Source: Actinospica robiniae DSM 44927
Lineage (GTDB): Bacteria > Actinomycetota > Actinomycetes > Streptomycetales > Catenulisporaceae
Assembly: GCF_000504285.1 (NCBI RefSeq)
Contig: NZ_KI632511.1
Location: 7,608,154 to 7,672,153 of the forward strand
Length of the DNA stretch: 64,000 nt
Direction of reading: 5' to 3'
Part shown: piece by piece, positions 53,925 through 63,289 of the stretch
How positions within the stretch are numbered: the first letter of the stretch is position 1
Layout: each line of letters starts with the position of its first letter
Position numbers and translations under genes: made by a program
Notes under the pieces: model-generated
Told to the model about the DNA's origin: nothing
The model's input: the letters and a program-made list of their open reading frames with translations, nothing else
Databases searched by the model: none

Positions 53925-55373
53925 ATGAAGCGTCAGGGCACGGATCCCGCGTCCGAGTGCGGCGGGGCGGGCGAGCCGATCGAGGTTCCCGCACCCCCCG
54001 TCGCGGGCGGATGGCCGCTGCTCGGCCATGCTCCCGTCCTGCTGCGCGATCCCTTGGCGCTGCTGGTGAACGCCGGCCGGGAGGCTCCGGTCGCGCTGGT
54101 GCGCCTCGGCCCGGTGCCCGCCTATGTGGTGTCCGGACCGGAGCAGGTGCGCCGGATCCTGGTGACGGACGCGGCCGAGTACGACAAGGGCTTTCAGTTC
54201 GACGCGCTCAGACGTCTGATCGGCGACGGGGTGGGTACCTCCCGCGGTGCCAAGCACCGGCGCAATAAACGGATGCTGCGCCCCACCTTCGACCGTTCAG
54301 CCTCCCGGGTGCACGCGCTTGCGATGACGCCGCAGATCGAGCGGTTCCTCGACGCCTACTGGGAACCGGCGGCGCCGGGCTCCGCCGAGCGCGGCACGGA
54401 CGGGCCGGACCGGGTGGTGGACGCCGCGGTCGATCTGCGCGTGCTCTCCATGCGCCTGGTCACGCGCTCGATGTCGGGCTCCGAACTCGCCGCGGACGAG
54501 GTGATGCGCGCGCTGCCGGAGCTGCTCGCCGGCATCGGACGCAGAGCCCTGCTCCCGATCCGCGCCCTCGATCTGCTGCCCACGCCCGGCAACCGGCGCT
54601 TCAGCCGCTCGCTGCGGCGGGTGCACGAGGTGGCCGACGCCATGGTCGCGCGCGAGCGCGCCCGCGCCGCGGCGGCCGGATCCGCCGAGGGCGGCGTGGA
54701 ATCCGCCGGATCCCTGGCCGCGCTGCTCGCGGCCGTGGACGAGCAGGGCACGGGCATGACCGACGAGCAGGCGCACGACGAGATCATGACGCTGCTGCTG
54801 GCCGGGACCGAGACCACGGCCGGGGTCATGGGCTGGTGCCTGCACGTGCTGGCGCGGGACCAGCAGCTGCAGGAGCGGGTCCGGCTCGAGATCGCCGGGG
54901 TGACCGGCGGGCGGCGGCTCGCGCCGGCCGACATGCGCCGCCTCGAGCTGACCGAGCGCGTGGTCAGGGAGGTGCTCCGGCTCTACCCGCCGGGCTGGCT
55001 GATCGGGCGCCGCGCCCTGCGGGACATCCGGCTCGGCGACGTGCGGATACCCGCGGGCCGCCAGGTGCTGCTGAATTTCTATGCACTGCAACGGGATCCG
55101 GCCGCGTTCCCGGACCCGGACACCTTCGACCCGGACCGGTGGAAGAGCATGGATCCGGCCGTGGCGGCGGAGTACTACCTGCCGTTCGGCAGCGGGCCGC
55201 ACGGCTGCCCGGGCGAGTGGTACGGGATGGCCGAGATCTTCTGTGTGCTGTGCGCGGTGCTGGCCCGGTACCGGCTCGAACCGGCGCCGGGCAGCGTGGT
55301 GCGGCCGGTGGCGCGCACGACGCTGCACCCGGACGCGGTGCGGCTGCGGGTGACCCGGTTCAGCAGGTGCTGA
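53925..55373 (+). CDS. cytochrome P450 (terpene oxygenase-like)
   Basis: A 482-residue P450. The oxygen-activation I-helix motif is AGTETT (293-298), the E-x-x-R is E349-V-L-R352, and the heme Cys is Cys428 in FGSGPHGCPG. The N-terminal VAGGWPLLGHAPVLLRDPLALL resembles pentalenene oxygenase and other terpene-cluster P450s of Streptomyces; there is no membrane anchor. It is convergent with, and overlaps by 14 bases, the terpene cyclase, so it probably hydroxylates that cyclase's product. Redox partners are not encoded nearby. Confidence 0.95.
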   Translation: MKRQGTDPASECGGAGEPIEVPAPPVAGGWPLLGHAPVLLRDPLALLVNAGREAPVALVRLGPVPAYVVSGPEQVRRILVTDAAEYDKGFQFDALRRLIGDGVGTSRGAKHRRNKRMLRPTFDRSASRVHALAMTPQIERFLDAYWEPAAPGSAERGTDGPDRVVDAAVDLRVLSMRLVTRSMSGSELAADEVMRALPELLAGIGRRALLPIRALDLLPTPGNRRFSRSLRRVHEVADAMVARERARAAAAGSAEGGVESAGSLAALLAAVDEQGTGMTDEQAHDEIMTLLLAGTETTAGVMGWCLHVLARDQQLQERVRLEIAGVTGGRRLAPADMRRLELTERVVREVLRLYPPGWLIGRRALRDIRLGDVRIPAGRQVLLNFYALQRDPAAFPDPDTFDPDRWKSMDPAVAAEYYLPFGSGPHGCPGEWYGMAEIFCVLCAVLARYRLEPAPGSVVRPVARTTLHPDAVRLRVTRFSRC

Positions 55374-56301
55374 CCCGGTAGCGCCGGGTCTCCCGGGACC
55401 AGGCCAGGTTCCCGGCGATCCAGTGCCGCATGTCCGCGCACAGCCGGGAGACCAACGGATCGCCGGAGGCCAGCAGCGGCTGCTGGGCGTCCAGGTAGTC
55501 GCGGATGCGCGCGTCGATCATCACGGTGCACCGCTGCAGCGCGTCGGCCAGGCCGAGGCCCTGCCGCCGCCCGAGTACCGCGGGCAGGCTGAGCAGCTCG
55601 GTGGAGCGCTCCTCCTCCTTGCGCAGCGAGAGCACGTCGTTGGTCCAGCAGGTGATGTCGGTCGCCGCCTCGGCGGCGGCGCGCACGGCCGCGGAGCACC
55701 ACAGCTCCTGGCTGAGTTCGAACCCGTTGACGACGTCGATCAGCGCCAGGCAGGTGGGCACGGCGCTGCAGTGACGGCGCATCCTGATGTACTCGGGCAG
55801 TTCCGCGGGGGTGCGCTGACGCCGCCGGGCGGCCTCCCACACCAGGGAGTAGAGATAGCCGGTCACCTCCTGCCGGAACCGGGCCCGCTGCACCGGGCTG
55901 GCCATCGCGTCCAGCCGGGCGCACAGGTCGGCCAGGGCGCCGGCGAAGGCGTCGTCCCGGCTGGCCTCGCCGTCCTCGAGGGCGCCGAGCATCCACACCG
56001 TCACCTCGGTGGTGGCCGCGGGGTCGGAGCCGATCTCGGATTCGTCGCAGTACGCGTCGTCGAACAGGAAGAGCCAGGCCTGCCAGTCCGAGTTCAGCCG
56101 CAGGCCCTCCAGGCTGGCGCTGGGGCAGACCCGCCCGGCCAGCCGGGCCGGATCGGTCTCGCGCAGCCGCCGGGCCAGTTCCGGCCGCGAGGTCAGTCTC
56201 CAGTGCGCGGCCCACTTCTCCGTGGCGGCCGCCACGACGGAGGTGAGCGGATGCAGCCGCGCGGAGAACGGCGGATCGATCGAAGGTAGAGCGACGGTCA
56301 T
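55360..56301 (-). CDS. class I terpene cyclase
   Basis: A 313-residue bacterial terpene synthase. The aspartate-rich Mg2+ motif is D81-D-A-Y-C-D-E87 (LFLFDDAYCDE), and the NSE triad is N221-D-V-L-S225-L-R-K-E229. A conserved Arg before helix G (YIRMRR, 171-176) may sense diphosphate, and the RY pair is at 307-308. These are complete, so activity is likely. The DDxYC(D/E) form resembles the 2-methylisoborneol synthase group, but the Pro-rich N-terminus and the GPP methyltransferase of that pathway are absent. The product cannot be predicted. An AGGAGG ribosome-binding site precedes ATG 56301. Confidence 0.93.
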   Translation of the reverse strand: MTVALPSIDPPFSARLHPLTSVVAAATEKWAAHWRLTSRPELARRLRETDPARLAGRVCPSASLEGLRLNSDWQAWLFLFDDAYCDESEIGSDPAATTEVTVWMLGALEDGEASRDDAFAGALADLCARLDAMASPVQRARFRQEVTGYLYSLVWEAARRRQRTPAELPEYIRMRRHCSAVPTCLALIDVVNGFELSQELWCSAAVRAAAEAATDITCWTNDVLSLRKEEERSTELLSLPAVLGRRQGLGLADALQRCTVMIDARIRDYLDAQQPLLASGDPLVSRLCADMRHWIAGNLAWSRETRRYRVSTC

Positions 56302-56463
56302 AACGCTGCCCTCCTGAAGGTGCGTGCAAATGTGCATCTTAGTAGTGGCATGTCGGCTTGAATACGTATCCGCACGGCTGTTCGGCGAGTGGCGCGGCGC
56401 GGCGGGCGGCCGGGCGGCGGACCACGGACCGAAACCGCGTGGGAGCCGTGGGCGCCGGTCCCG

Positions 56464-56469
56464 TACGAT
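56464..56469 (+). promoter_or_regulatory. -10 element TACGAT for a leaderless ABC-F mRNA
   Basis: TACGAT ends 6 bases before the GTG at 56476. No ribosome-binding site lies between, matching the leaderless pattern seen at 922, 8889 and 19322. Confidence 0.45.
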
Positions 56470-56475
56470 GGAACG

Positions 56476-58077
<1,602 letters not shown>

Positions 58078-58080
58078 GAA

Positions 58081-58144
58081 CGGTCGCCGGCGACCGGTAT
58101 CCGACAGAACGTCGATTGCCCTCCGTTACAGTCTGATAACGGAG
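58081..58144. terminator. two hairpins after the ABC-F gene
   Basis: CGGTCGCCGGCGACCG (58081-58096) is a perfect 16-base palindrome 3 bases after the stop. CTCCGTTA/TAACGGAG (58121-58144) is a perfect 8-bp inverted repeat with an 8-base loop. The first is probably a terminator; the second could be a second terminator or an operator for the HTH gene. The rest of the gap to 58329 shows no gene. Confidence 0.5.
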
Positions 58145-58329
58145 CGGAAGTTTTATCCTGACATGCCGGGATTTTCCTGCACGAATCAGGCAGGGGAGCC
58201 GGGAATACGGCTTGAGTTTTTGCGGCGAAGCAGTGGTCAACTCGCTCGGGAGGGGTGATCATGGGTCCCCAGAGCGCACATTCCCTGTGCAAGGTGGGAG
58301 ATACCCCACACCCCCTCTAGGAGGCGCAA

Positions 58330-58548
58330 GTGGCCGAGACCCTGAAGAAGGGCAGCCGGGTCACCGGCACCGCGAGAGAGCAGCTCGCGAGCGACCTGAA
58401 GACCAAGTACGAGGCCGGAGAGTCGATCCGCGCTCTGGCGCAGGAGACCGGGCGTTCGTACGGGTTCGTACACCGGATGCTGAGCGAGTCCGGTGTCACG
58501 CTCCGCGGGCGCGGCGGCGCCACCCGCGGCAAGGCGCGCACCGCTTAG
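58330..58548 (+). CDS. small helix-turn-helix protein
   Basis: A 72-residue basic protein, all of it conserved in Streptomyces-type genomes. KYEAGESIRALAQETGRSYGFVHRMLSESGVTLRGRGG is an HTH resembling the recombinase/resolvase HTH or a transposon-derived HTH. There is no catalytic domain. A GAGGCG-type ribosome-binding site precedes the GTG. It probably binds DNA; no target is known. Confidence 0.85.
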   Translation: MAETLKKGSRVTGTAREQLASDLKTKYEAGESIRALAQETGRSYGFVHRMLSESGVTLRGRGGATRGKARTA

Positions 58549-58566
58549 TCGGTTCGCACCCTGCCG

Positions 58567-58612
58567 GGCCACCGTACCACGGTGCCGGTTTTGACCACGG
58601 TGCCCGGTGGCC
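58567..58612 (+). terminator. hairpin after the small HTH gene
   Basis: GGCCACCG (58567-58574) and CGGTGGCC (58605-58612) are perfect 8-bp arms. An alternative inner hairpin CACCGT-ACC-ACGGTG overlaps the left arm. It starts 18 bases after the stop, as expected for a terminator. Confidence 0.4.
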
Positions 58613-58759
58613 GCGAGGCAGCACGGCGAGCAGTACCGAAGGAAATCGACGGAAGCGATCCGGCGGCCCCGGGCGCGCGGCGCCGTGACGCACCCGCGTC
58701 ACGGGGCGCGGCCGGGGCCGCCGGCGGGTGGCGGGCCCGGGGGCGCGCGGGCTGATCAC

Positions 58760-58771
58760 TACCGTACGGTA
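58760..58771. promoter_or_regulatory. TetR-type palindrome upstream of the crotonase
   Basis: TACCGTACGGTA is a perfect 12-base palindrome whose right end overlaps a possible -10 (TAAAGT, 58769-58774). It resembles sites bound by TetR-family regulators of acyl-CoA metabolism. No such regulator gene is adjacent. Confidence 0.45.
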
Positions 58772-58830
58772 AAGTCCGTGGAGCCGGCCGGAAAGGGCCG
58801 GCAGGGACCGCAGGGACGAGGGGCGCCGCC

Positions 58831-59649
58831 ATGACCAGTTCGAACACTGCCACGGACGAGGCGTGGCCCGAGGCCAAGGCGGCCGCCGCGGCCAAGGCCG
58901 GGGTGCGGCTGCGGATCGACGGCGAGCTCGCCACGGTCGTGCTGGACCGGCCGGACAAGCGCAACGCGATGACGCCGAGCACCTGGTGGCACCTGGCCGA
59001 GGTCGGCCGGGCCCTGCCTGGCAGCGTGCGCGCGGTGCTGCTGCGGGCCGAGGGGCCCTCGTTCAGCGCGGGGCTCGACCGCACGGTGCTGATCGGCGGC
59101 GTGGGCGGGGCGAAGACCCTGCTGGACCTGGCGGACGCCGGGCAGTCGGACGCGGAGCTGACCATCGAGGCCTTCCAGGAGGCCTTCACCTGGTGGCGCA
59201 ACCCCGACCTGATCACGGTCGCGGCGGTGCAGGGGCACGCGGTGGGCGCCGGATTCCAGCTGGCGCTGGCCTGCGACCTGCGGATCGCCGCGGAGGACGC
59301 GCGCTTCGCGATGCGCGAGATCACCCTGGGCCTGGTGCCCGACCTAGGCGGAACCAAGCCGCTGGTGGACCTGGTGGGTCCGGCCCGGGCGCTGGAGATC
59401 TGCTCCACCGGACGCTGGGTGGACGCGGCCGAGGCCGAGCGGCTCGGCCTGGTCAACCGGGTGTGCCGGACCGACCAGCTGGCCATGGACGCCGAGGTGT
59501 TCGTGCGCGAACTGCTCGCCGCGGACCGGGACGCGCTGATCGAGACCAAGGCGCTGGTGCAGGGCGCGGTGGACCGGGACTACGACGCCCAGCGCGCCGC
59601 CGAGCGCTCGGCCCAGGTGCGCCGGATCAGGGCTCTGGCCGGCCGCTGA
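58831..59649 (+). CDS. enoyl-CoA hydratase/isomerase (crotonase) family
   Basis: A 272-residue crotonase-fold protein. VVLDRPDKRNAMTPSTWWHL begins the fold, the oxyanion-hole residues are in GPSFSAGLDRT and AVQGHAVGAGFQLALACDLRIA, and VPDLGGTKPLVDLVGPARALEICSTGRWVDAAEAERLGLVNRV completes it. The position of the classic second catalytic Glu is occupied by Asp (VPDLGG), so hydratase activity is uncertain; isomerase or another reaction is possible. It is convergent and directly abutting the SGNH gene. Confidence 0.9.
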   Translation: MTSSNTATDEAWPEAKAAAAAKAGVRLRIDGELATVVLDRPDKRNAMTPSTWWHLAEVGRALPGSVRAVLLRAEGPSFSAGLDRTVLIGGVGGAKTLLDLADAGQSDAELTIEAFQEAFTWWRNPDLITVAAVQGHAVGAGFQLALACDLRIAAEDARFAMREITLGLVPDLGGTKPLVDLVGPARALEICSTGRWVDAAEAERLGLVNRVCRTDQLAMDAEVFVRELLAADRDALIETKALVQGAVDRDYDAQRAAERSAQVRRIRALAGR

Positions 59650-60447
59650 TCACCCCACCGGGGTCAGTTCCGGGCGCTTGGGCTCGATCCCGTCGCCCGA
59701 GGAGCGCCCGGTCAGCCGCCGCCTGATCCAGGGCGCGAGGAATCCCACCAGCCACCGCGCGTCCGACCACGACTTCGCCGCCCGGTGGGCCAGCGGCCCG
59801 CGGGCCGGCGCGGCCGGAAGCGGCGCGCGCCAGTCGGATTCGGGCTCGAACCCGAGGGCTTCGAGCACTGCCTCGGCCACCCGCCGGTGGCCCTCGGCGG
59901 TCAGGTGGATCCGGTCCGGCGCCCACAGCCGCGCGTCGTCGAACACCCGCTCCGCGGCCAGATCCACCACCACCGCGCCGTGCTGCGCGGCGAGCTGGTC
60001 CACCACCTCGATCAGCCGGGCCACCTTCGGCCACAGCCGCGCGGCCGAGGGCATCCGGGCGCGCACGTCGATCGGGTGGAACAGCACCAGCAGCCCGGCC
60101 GAGGCGGCCAGCGTCTCGGCACAGCGGGTGATGTGCTCGCACACCGCGTCGAGGTCGCAGCCCGGGCGCATGATGTCGTTGAGTCCGCCCGCCAGGCTCA
60201 CCAGATCCGCGCGCATCGCCGCCGCCGGAGCCAGTTGATCGGCCCGGATCTGCCCGATGAGCTTGCCACGCACGGCCAGATTCGCGTACCGCAGCCCCGG
60301 TTCCCGCCGCGCCAGGCGCTGCGCCACCAGATCCGCCCAGCCCCGGAACACGCCGTCGCCGCGGTCGTCGGCAAGGCCCTCGGTGAACGAGTCGCCGATC
60401 GCGACGAAGCTGCGGACGGGGTCGGGTATCCGGATCTGCTCGTTCAC
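59650..60447 (-). CDS. SGNH/GDSL hydrolase
   Basis: A 265-residue SGNH hydrolase. Block I is FVAIGDSFTEGLAD (catalytic Ser), block II is the Gly of NLAVRGKLIGQI, block III is SLAGGLNDIMRPG (Asn), and block V is WAPDRIHLTAEGHRRVAEAVL (Asp and His). No signal peptide is seen, so it acts in the cytoplasm. The C-terminal ~60 residues are basic. Substrates of this family are esters and acetylated sugars; none can be chosen here. It abuts the crotonase stop to stop. Confidence 0.93.
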   Translation of the reverse strand: MNEQIRIPDPVRSFVAIGDSFTEGLADDRGDGVFRGWADLVAQRLARREPGLRYANLAVRGKLIGQIRADQLAPAAAMRADLVSLAGGLNDIMRPGCDLDAVCEHITRCAETLAASAGLLVLFHPIDVRARMPSAARLWPKVARLIEVVDQLAAQHGAVVVDLAAERVFDDARLWAPDRIHLTAEGHRRVAEAVLEALGFEPESDWRAPLPAAPARGPLAHRAAKSWSDARWLVGFLAPWIRRRLTGRSSGDGIEPKRPELTPVG

Positions 60448-60500
60448 CTAGTCATTCAACCAGTCGGCCCCGGCTCGGCCGTCCACGGGGTGGCGAGCAG

Positions 60501-60715
60501 TCAGGACAGCTCCGCGCTGCCTTTCCGGTACACCTTCGCCGAGACGATCAGGCCGTCGCGCAGCCGGAAGTCGGCGATCACGTGGGCCACGGCCAGATGC
60601 GGCCGCAGCCCGTCGATCGCGGCGCCATCAGCCGGTCCACGTCGCCCGCGTTGAAGGCGTCGACGTGTTCGCGCACCGCCGCCGCCGTCACAGTAGTCTG
60701 ATCACCAGTCGTCAT
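60501..60715 (-). pseudogene. SnoaL/NTF2-like gene broken by an internal deletion
   Basis: From ATG 60715 the minus strand codes TAAAVREHVDAFNAGDVDRLMA, the usual start of a SnoaL-like domain, then shifts frame. The other frame gives IDGLRPHLAVAHVIADFRLRDGLIVSAKVYRKGSAELS up to the stop at 60501, the usual end of the domain. About 50 residues of the middle are missing at the junction (near 60630), along with the frame. It is therefore a remnant. It lies next to a transposase fragment. Confidence 0.75.
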
Positions 60716-60728
60716 GGCTCGAGCATGG

Positions 60729-61346
60729 CTACCGGAGCAGCGTCATCCCGAACTCGGCCGCCACCGCGGAGGGCTGCTTGGCCCGGGGCGGGGTGGGCCG
60801 GCGGGTGACCGGGGTGTCCGGGCCGGCGTCGGCGGCGACGCGGCGGAAGTCGATCCGGTGCCCTTCCGGCAGCGACTCCGCGAGCAGCCGCGCCAGGGCC
60901 GGCCACACCCCGGCCTGCTGCCAGTCCCGCAGCCGGCGCCAGCAGGTCATCCCGCTGCCGAGGCCGAGTTCCTTGGGCAGCCGCTCGAACCCGATCCCGC
61001 GCGCGAGCACCACCAGGATCCCGGTGAGCACGGCCCGGTCGTCCAGCGGCATCCGCCCGGGGTAGCGCCGGCGCCGGGTGCGGACCGGGAGCAGCGGCTC
61101 GATCAGCGCCCACAGCTCGTCGGTGATCACCGGGTCGCGCTGCGGCGGCTCGCTGCGCCGCGGCCGCGGCACCTTGGGCAGCCCGCTGCCGAGCGCCGGG
61201 GCGCCGATCCCGCTGGGCGAGCCCGGGGCGAGGCCGGCCGGCCCGCGCGGCGCGCGCGGACGGAGCGGGGCGGGCGGCGGACCGCACAGCGCGGCGGCCG
61301 AGCGGGACAGCGAGGACGCTAGCGGGGTCTCGTACGCATCGGGCAC
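60729..61346 (-). mobile_element. IS5-type transposase remnant (N-terminal DUF4096 part)
   Basis: The 205-codon frame contains VITDELWALIEPLLPVRTRRRRYPGRMPLDDRAVLTGILVVLARGIGFERLPKELGLGSGMTCWRRLRDWQQAGVWPALARLL, the N-terminal domain (DUF4096) of IS5-family transposases, from GTG 61130 to about 60830. The DDE catalytic domain is absent: after FRRVAADAG the sequence turns into an unrelated tail. About 70 Pro/Arg-rich residues precede the domain. No terminal inverted repeats are evident. It is most likely a decayed insertion, though a domesticated DNA-binding protein is possible. Confidence 0.75.
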
Positions 61347-61409
61347 GCCTCTACAACGGCGGATCCCCCGTTCGGGTCACGCCCGTCCGGACCGATTACA
61401 CTGCGCGAC

Positions 61410-62333
61410 ATGCCCTACACCGCCCGGGACACCGCCGCCTGGCCCTTCGGCGACCCGGTCGCCACCGCCCTCCTCGGCCTGCTCGAGGTGGAGCTGCGCG
61501 GCCGCGGCCTGCGCTGGCGGGTGGCCGCGCCGGAACGGCTGGAACTGCACCGGGACGCGGCGATGCGCCCGGGCCGGACCATCGACGTCGCGTCGCTGCG
61601 GGCCCGGATGGCCCGCGGCGCCAAGGCGGACTGGCCGGACCTGGTGGAGCAGGCCGTGGCGGACTGGCTGGCCGAGGCCGAGCGCGCGGACGAGGCGGCC
61701 GTACAGGCGGTGGCCCCGTGGGCGGCGCCGCTGCGCTCCCGATTGCTGCCGGCCCAGCTCGCCGCCGCGACCGCGGGCGCGCTGGCCCGGCCGGCCCTGC
61801 CCGGGCTGACCGAAGTCGTGCTCTGCGAAACCCCGCAGGGCGGCGGCCGGCTGCTGGCCGCCGAGCAGGCCGGCACCTGGGCGGTGCCGAGCGCGGAGGT
61901 GTTCGCGGCGGCGCGGGAGAACGTGCGCCGGCAGGGCGCGCTGGATCCGGAGCGGCTCAACGTGGACGGCGCGAACGTGACGGTGCTGGCCGGACCCGGG
62001 CCGTACTGTCCGACGCACGTGTTCTGGCTCTGCGAATACCTCGAGCGCGACGGCCACGCCGCCGCGGAGAACGGCGCCCTGGTGGTGCTGCCGCACCGGC
62101 ACCTGCTGGCCTATCACCCGATCGAGACCACCGAGGCGGTCGCCGCGGCCGGCGCGCTGCTGCGCCTGGCCTGGCGCCAGTTCGAGACCGCGCCGGGGCC
62201 GCTGACCGACCAGCTCTACTGGTGGCGGGAGGGCTCGGTGACGGTACTCCCGGTGGACGCGGTGGGGGAGACGGCGCGGATCCTGCCCACGCCGGAGTTC
62301 GAGGCCTTACTCGCCCGGCTGCCGGGACTCTGA
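61410..62333 (+). CDS. hypothetical protein with a TTA codon
   Basis: A 307-residue protein I do not recognise. It is Ala/Arg-rich at the N-terminus (ATALLGLLEVELRGRGLRWRVAAPERLELH). Its best-ordered part is AGTWAVPSAEVFAAARENVRRQGALDPERLNVDGANVTVLAGPGPYCPTHVFWLCEYL and GALVVLPHRHLLAYHPIETTEAV, which resembles DUF1444-like or suppressor-type proteins only vaguely. Leu300 is coded by TTA (62307-62309), unusual in this genome type and a sign of bldA-dependent expression. The last 27 bases overlap the convergent SURF1 gene, whose TAA stop is the complement of that TTA. Confidence 0.75.
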   Translation: MPYTARDTAAWPFGDPVATALLGLLEVELRGRGLRWRVAAPERLELHRDAAMRPGRTIDVASLRARMARGAKADWPDLVEQAVADWLAEAERADEAAVQAVAPWAAPLRSRLLPAQLAAATAGALARPALPGLTEVVLCETPQGGGRLLAAEQAGTWAVPSAEVFAAARENVRRQGALDPERLNVDGANVTVLAGPGPYCPTHVFWLCEYLERDGHAAAENGALVVLPHRHLLAYHPIETTEAVAAAGALLRLAWRQFETAPGPLTDQLYWWREGSVTVLPVDAVGETARILPTPEFEALLARLPGL

Positions 62334-63239
62334 CGCGCCCGCAGCCGCGCCCGCGGCCACCGGCTCGGCGGGGACGGCGGGGACGTCTTCGTCCTCGTCG
62401 TCGTCCTCCCAGTCCTCGTCGTCTTCGTCTTCGTCATCGTCCCAGTCCTCCTCCAGCGCCGCCTGCTCCTTGGCCAGCCGCTCCTGCGCCTCGCGGTGCA
62501 GCAGCTTGAGCCAGGTGATCGGCATGACGATGGCGAAGACCCACCACTGGATCATGTACGCGATGTACATGGTGTTGTCGTAACTGGGCCCGGGCACCGG
62601 CTGCGCGGCCGCGGCGGCGGTGTTGGCCGGGCTGGACGAGGTCAGCTGGATCGACCCGTCGTGCAGCGGGTCGGCCACCCGGCTCTGCAGGTCCGGCTTG
62701 GTGATCAGGGCGATCTCGCCGGTCGGCAGCTTCGCGGTGTCGTCGGTGATCCGGGTGTTCGCGGTGGTCTCGTCCGGCTGCAGCCAGCCGGTGACGGTGA
62801 CCGTGCCGCTCGGCACCGGCGGCAGCGTCGGCATCGCGGTGCTCGGCACGTCGCTGTTGGAGGTGGCGATCCAGCCCTGGTTGATCAACACGGCCGAGCC
62901 GTCGTCGAGCACCAGCGGGGTCACCACGTACCAGCCGGCGTTCTCGTTCTGCGAGCGGTTGCGCACCGCGAACTGGTGCGCGGTGTCGTAGTGGCCGGTG
63001 ACGGTCACCGCCACCCACTGCTGCTGCTGGGTGACGAAATGGCCGAGCGGGTCGACGTTCCCGAGCGCGGCGGGCTTGGCGTCGAGCTTGGCGTAGACCA
63101 GCCCCTGCGAGTCGGCGCGGTCCTTCCACAGGGTGCGCTGCCAGTAGCCGAGCCCGATGAAGGCGGGGATCAGCAGCAGCCAGACCAGCACGTGGAAGGC
63201 CACCCACCGGGGCGTCAGGGCGAAACGGTACGAACGCAC
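62307..63239 (-). CDS. SURF1 family cytochrome oxidase assembly protein
   Basis: A 310-residue SURF1 protein, an assembly factor for heme A insertion into cytochrome c oxidase. Two membrane helices frame an extracytoplasmic domain: RWVAFHVLVWLLLIPAFIGLGYWQ at the N-terminus and NTMYIAYMIQWWVFAIVMPITWLKLL near the end. Family motifs include LGYWQ and VLINQGWI. The C-terminal cytoplasmic tail has a long run of Asp/Glu (EEDWDDDEDEDDEDWEDDDEDED), which is unusual. The GTG at 63239 gives the usual short N-terminus. It fits with ctaA and ctaB elsewhere in the window. Confidence 0.93.
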   Translation of the reverse strand: MRSYRFALTPRWVAFHVLVWLLLIPAFIGLGYWQRTLWKDRADSQGLVYAKLDAKPAALGNVDPLGHFVTQQQQWVAVTVTGHYDTAHQFAVRNRSQNENAGWYVVTPLVLDDGSAVLINQGWIATSNSDVPSTAMPTLPPVPSGTVTVTGWLQPDETTANTRITDDTAKLPTGEIALITKPDLQSRVADPLHDGSIQLTSSSPANTAAAAAQPVPGPSYDNTMYIAYMIQWWVFAIVMPITWLKLLHREAQERLAKEQAALEEDWDDDEDEDDEDWEDDDEDEDVPAVPAEPVAAGAAAGASESRQPGE

Positions 63240-63289
63240 GGGATCGACCGTACAACGTGCGCCCGGGCGCCCACGCGGCGGCCCCGCCG

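Noticed and set aside
56389-56475. Extended ABC-F N-terminus (29 extra residues)
   Set aside because: The extension is low-complexity Arg/Gly/Pro, the family starts at ITASHLEVR, and a -10 element lies 6 bases before the GTG at 56476.
60729-61346. Complete active IS5 element
   Set aside because: The catalytic DDE half and terminal inverted repeats are missing.
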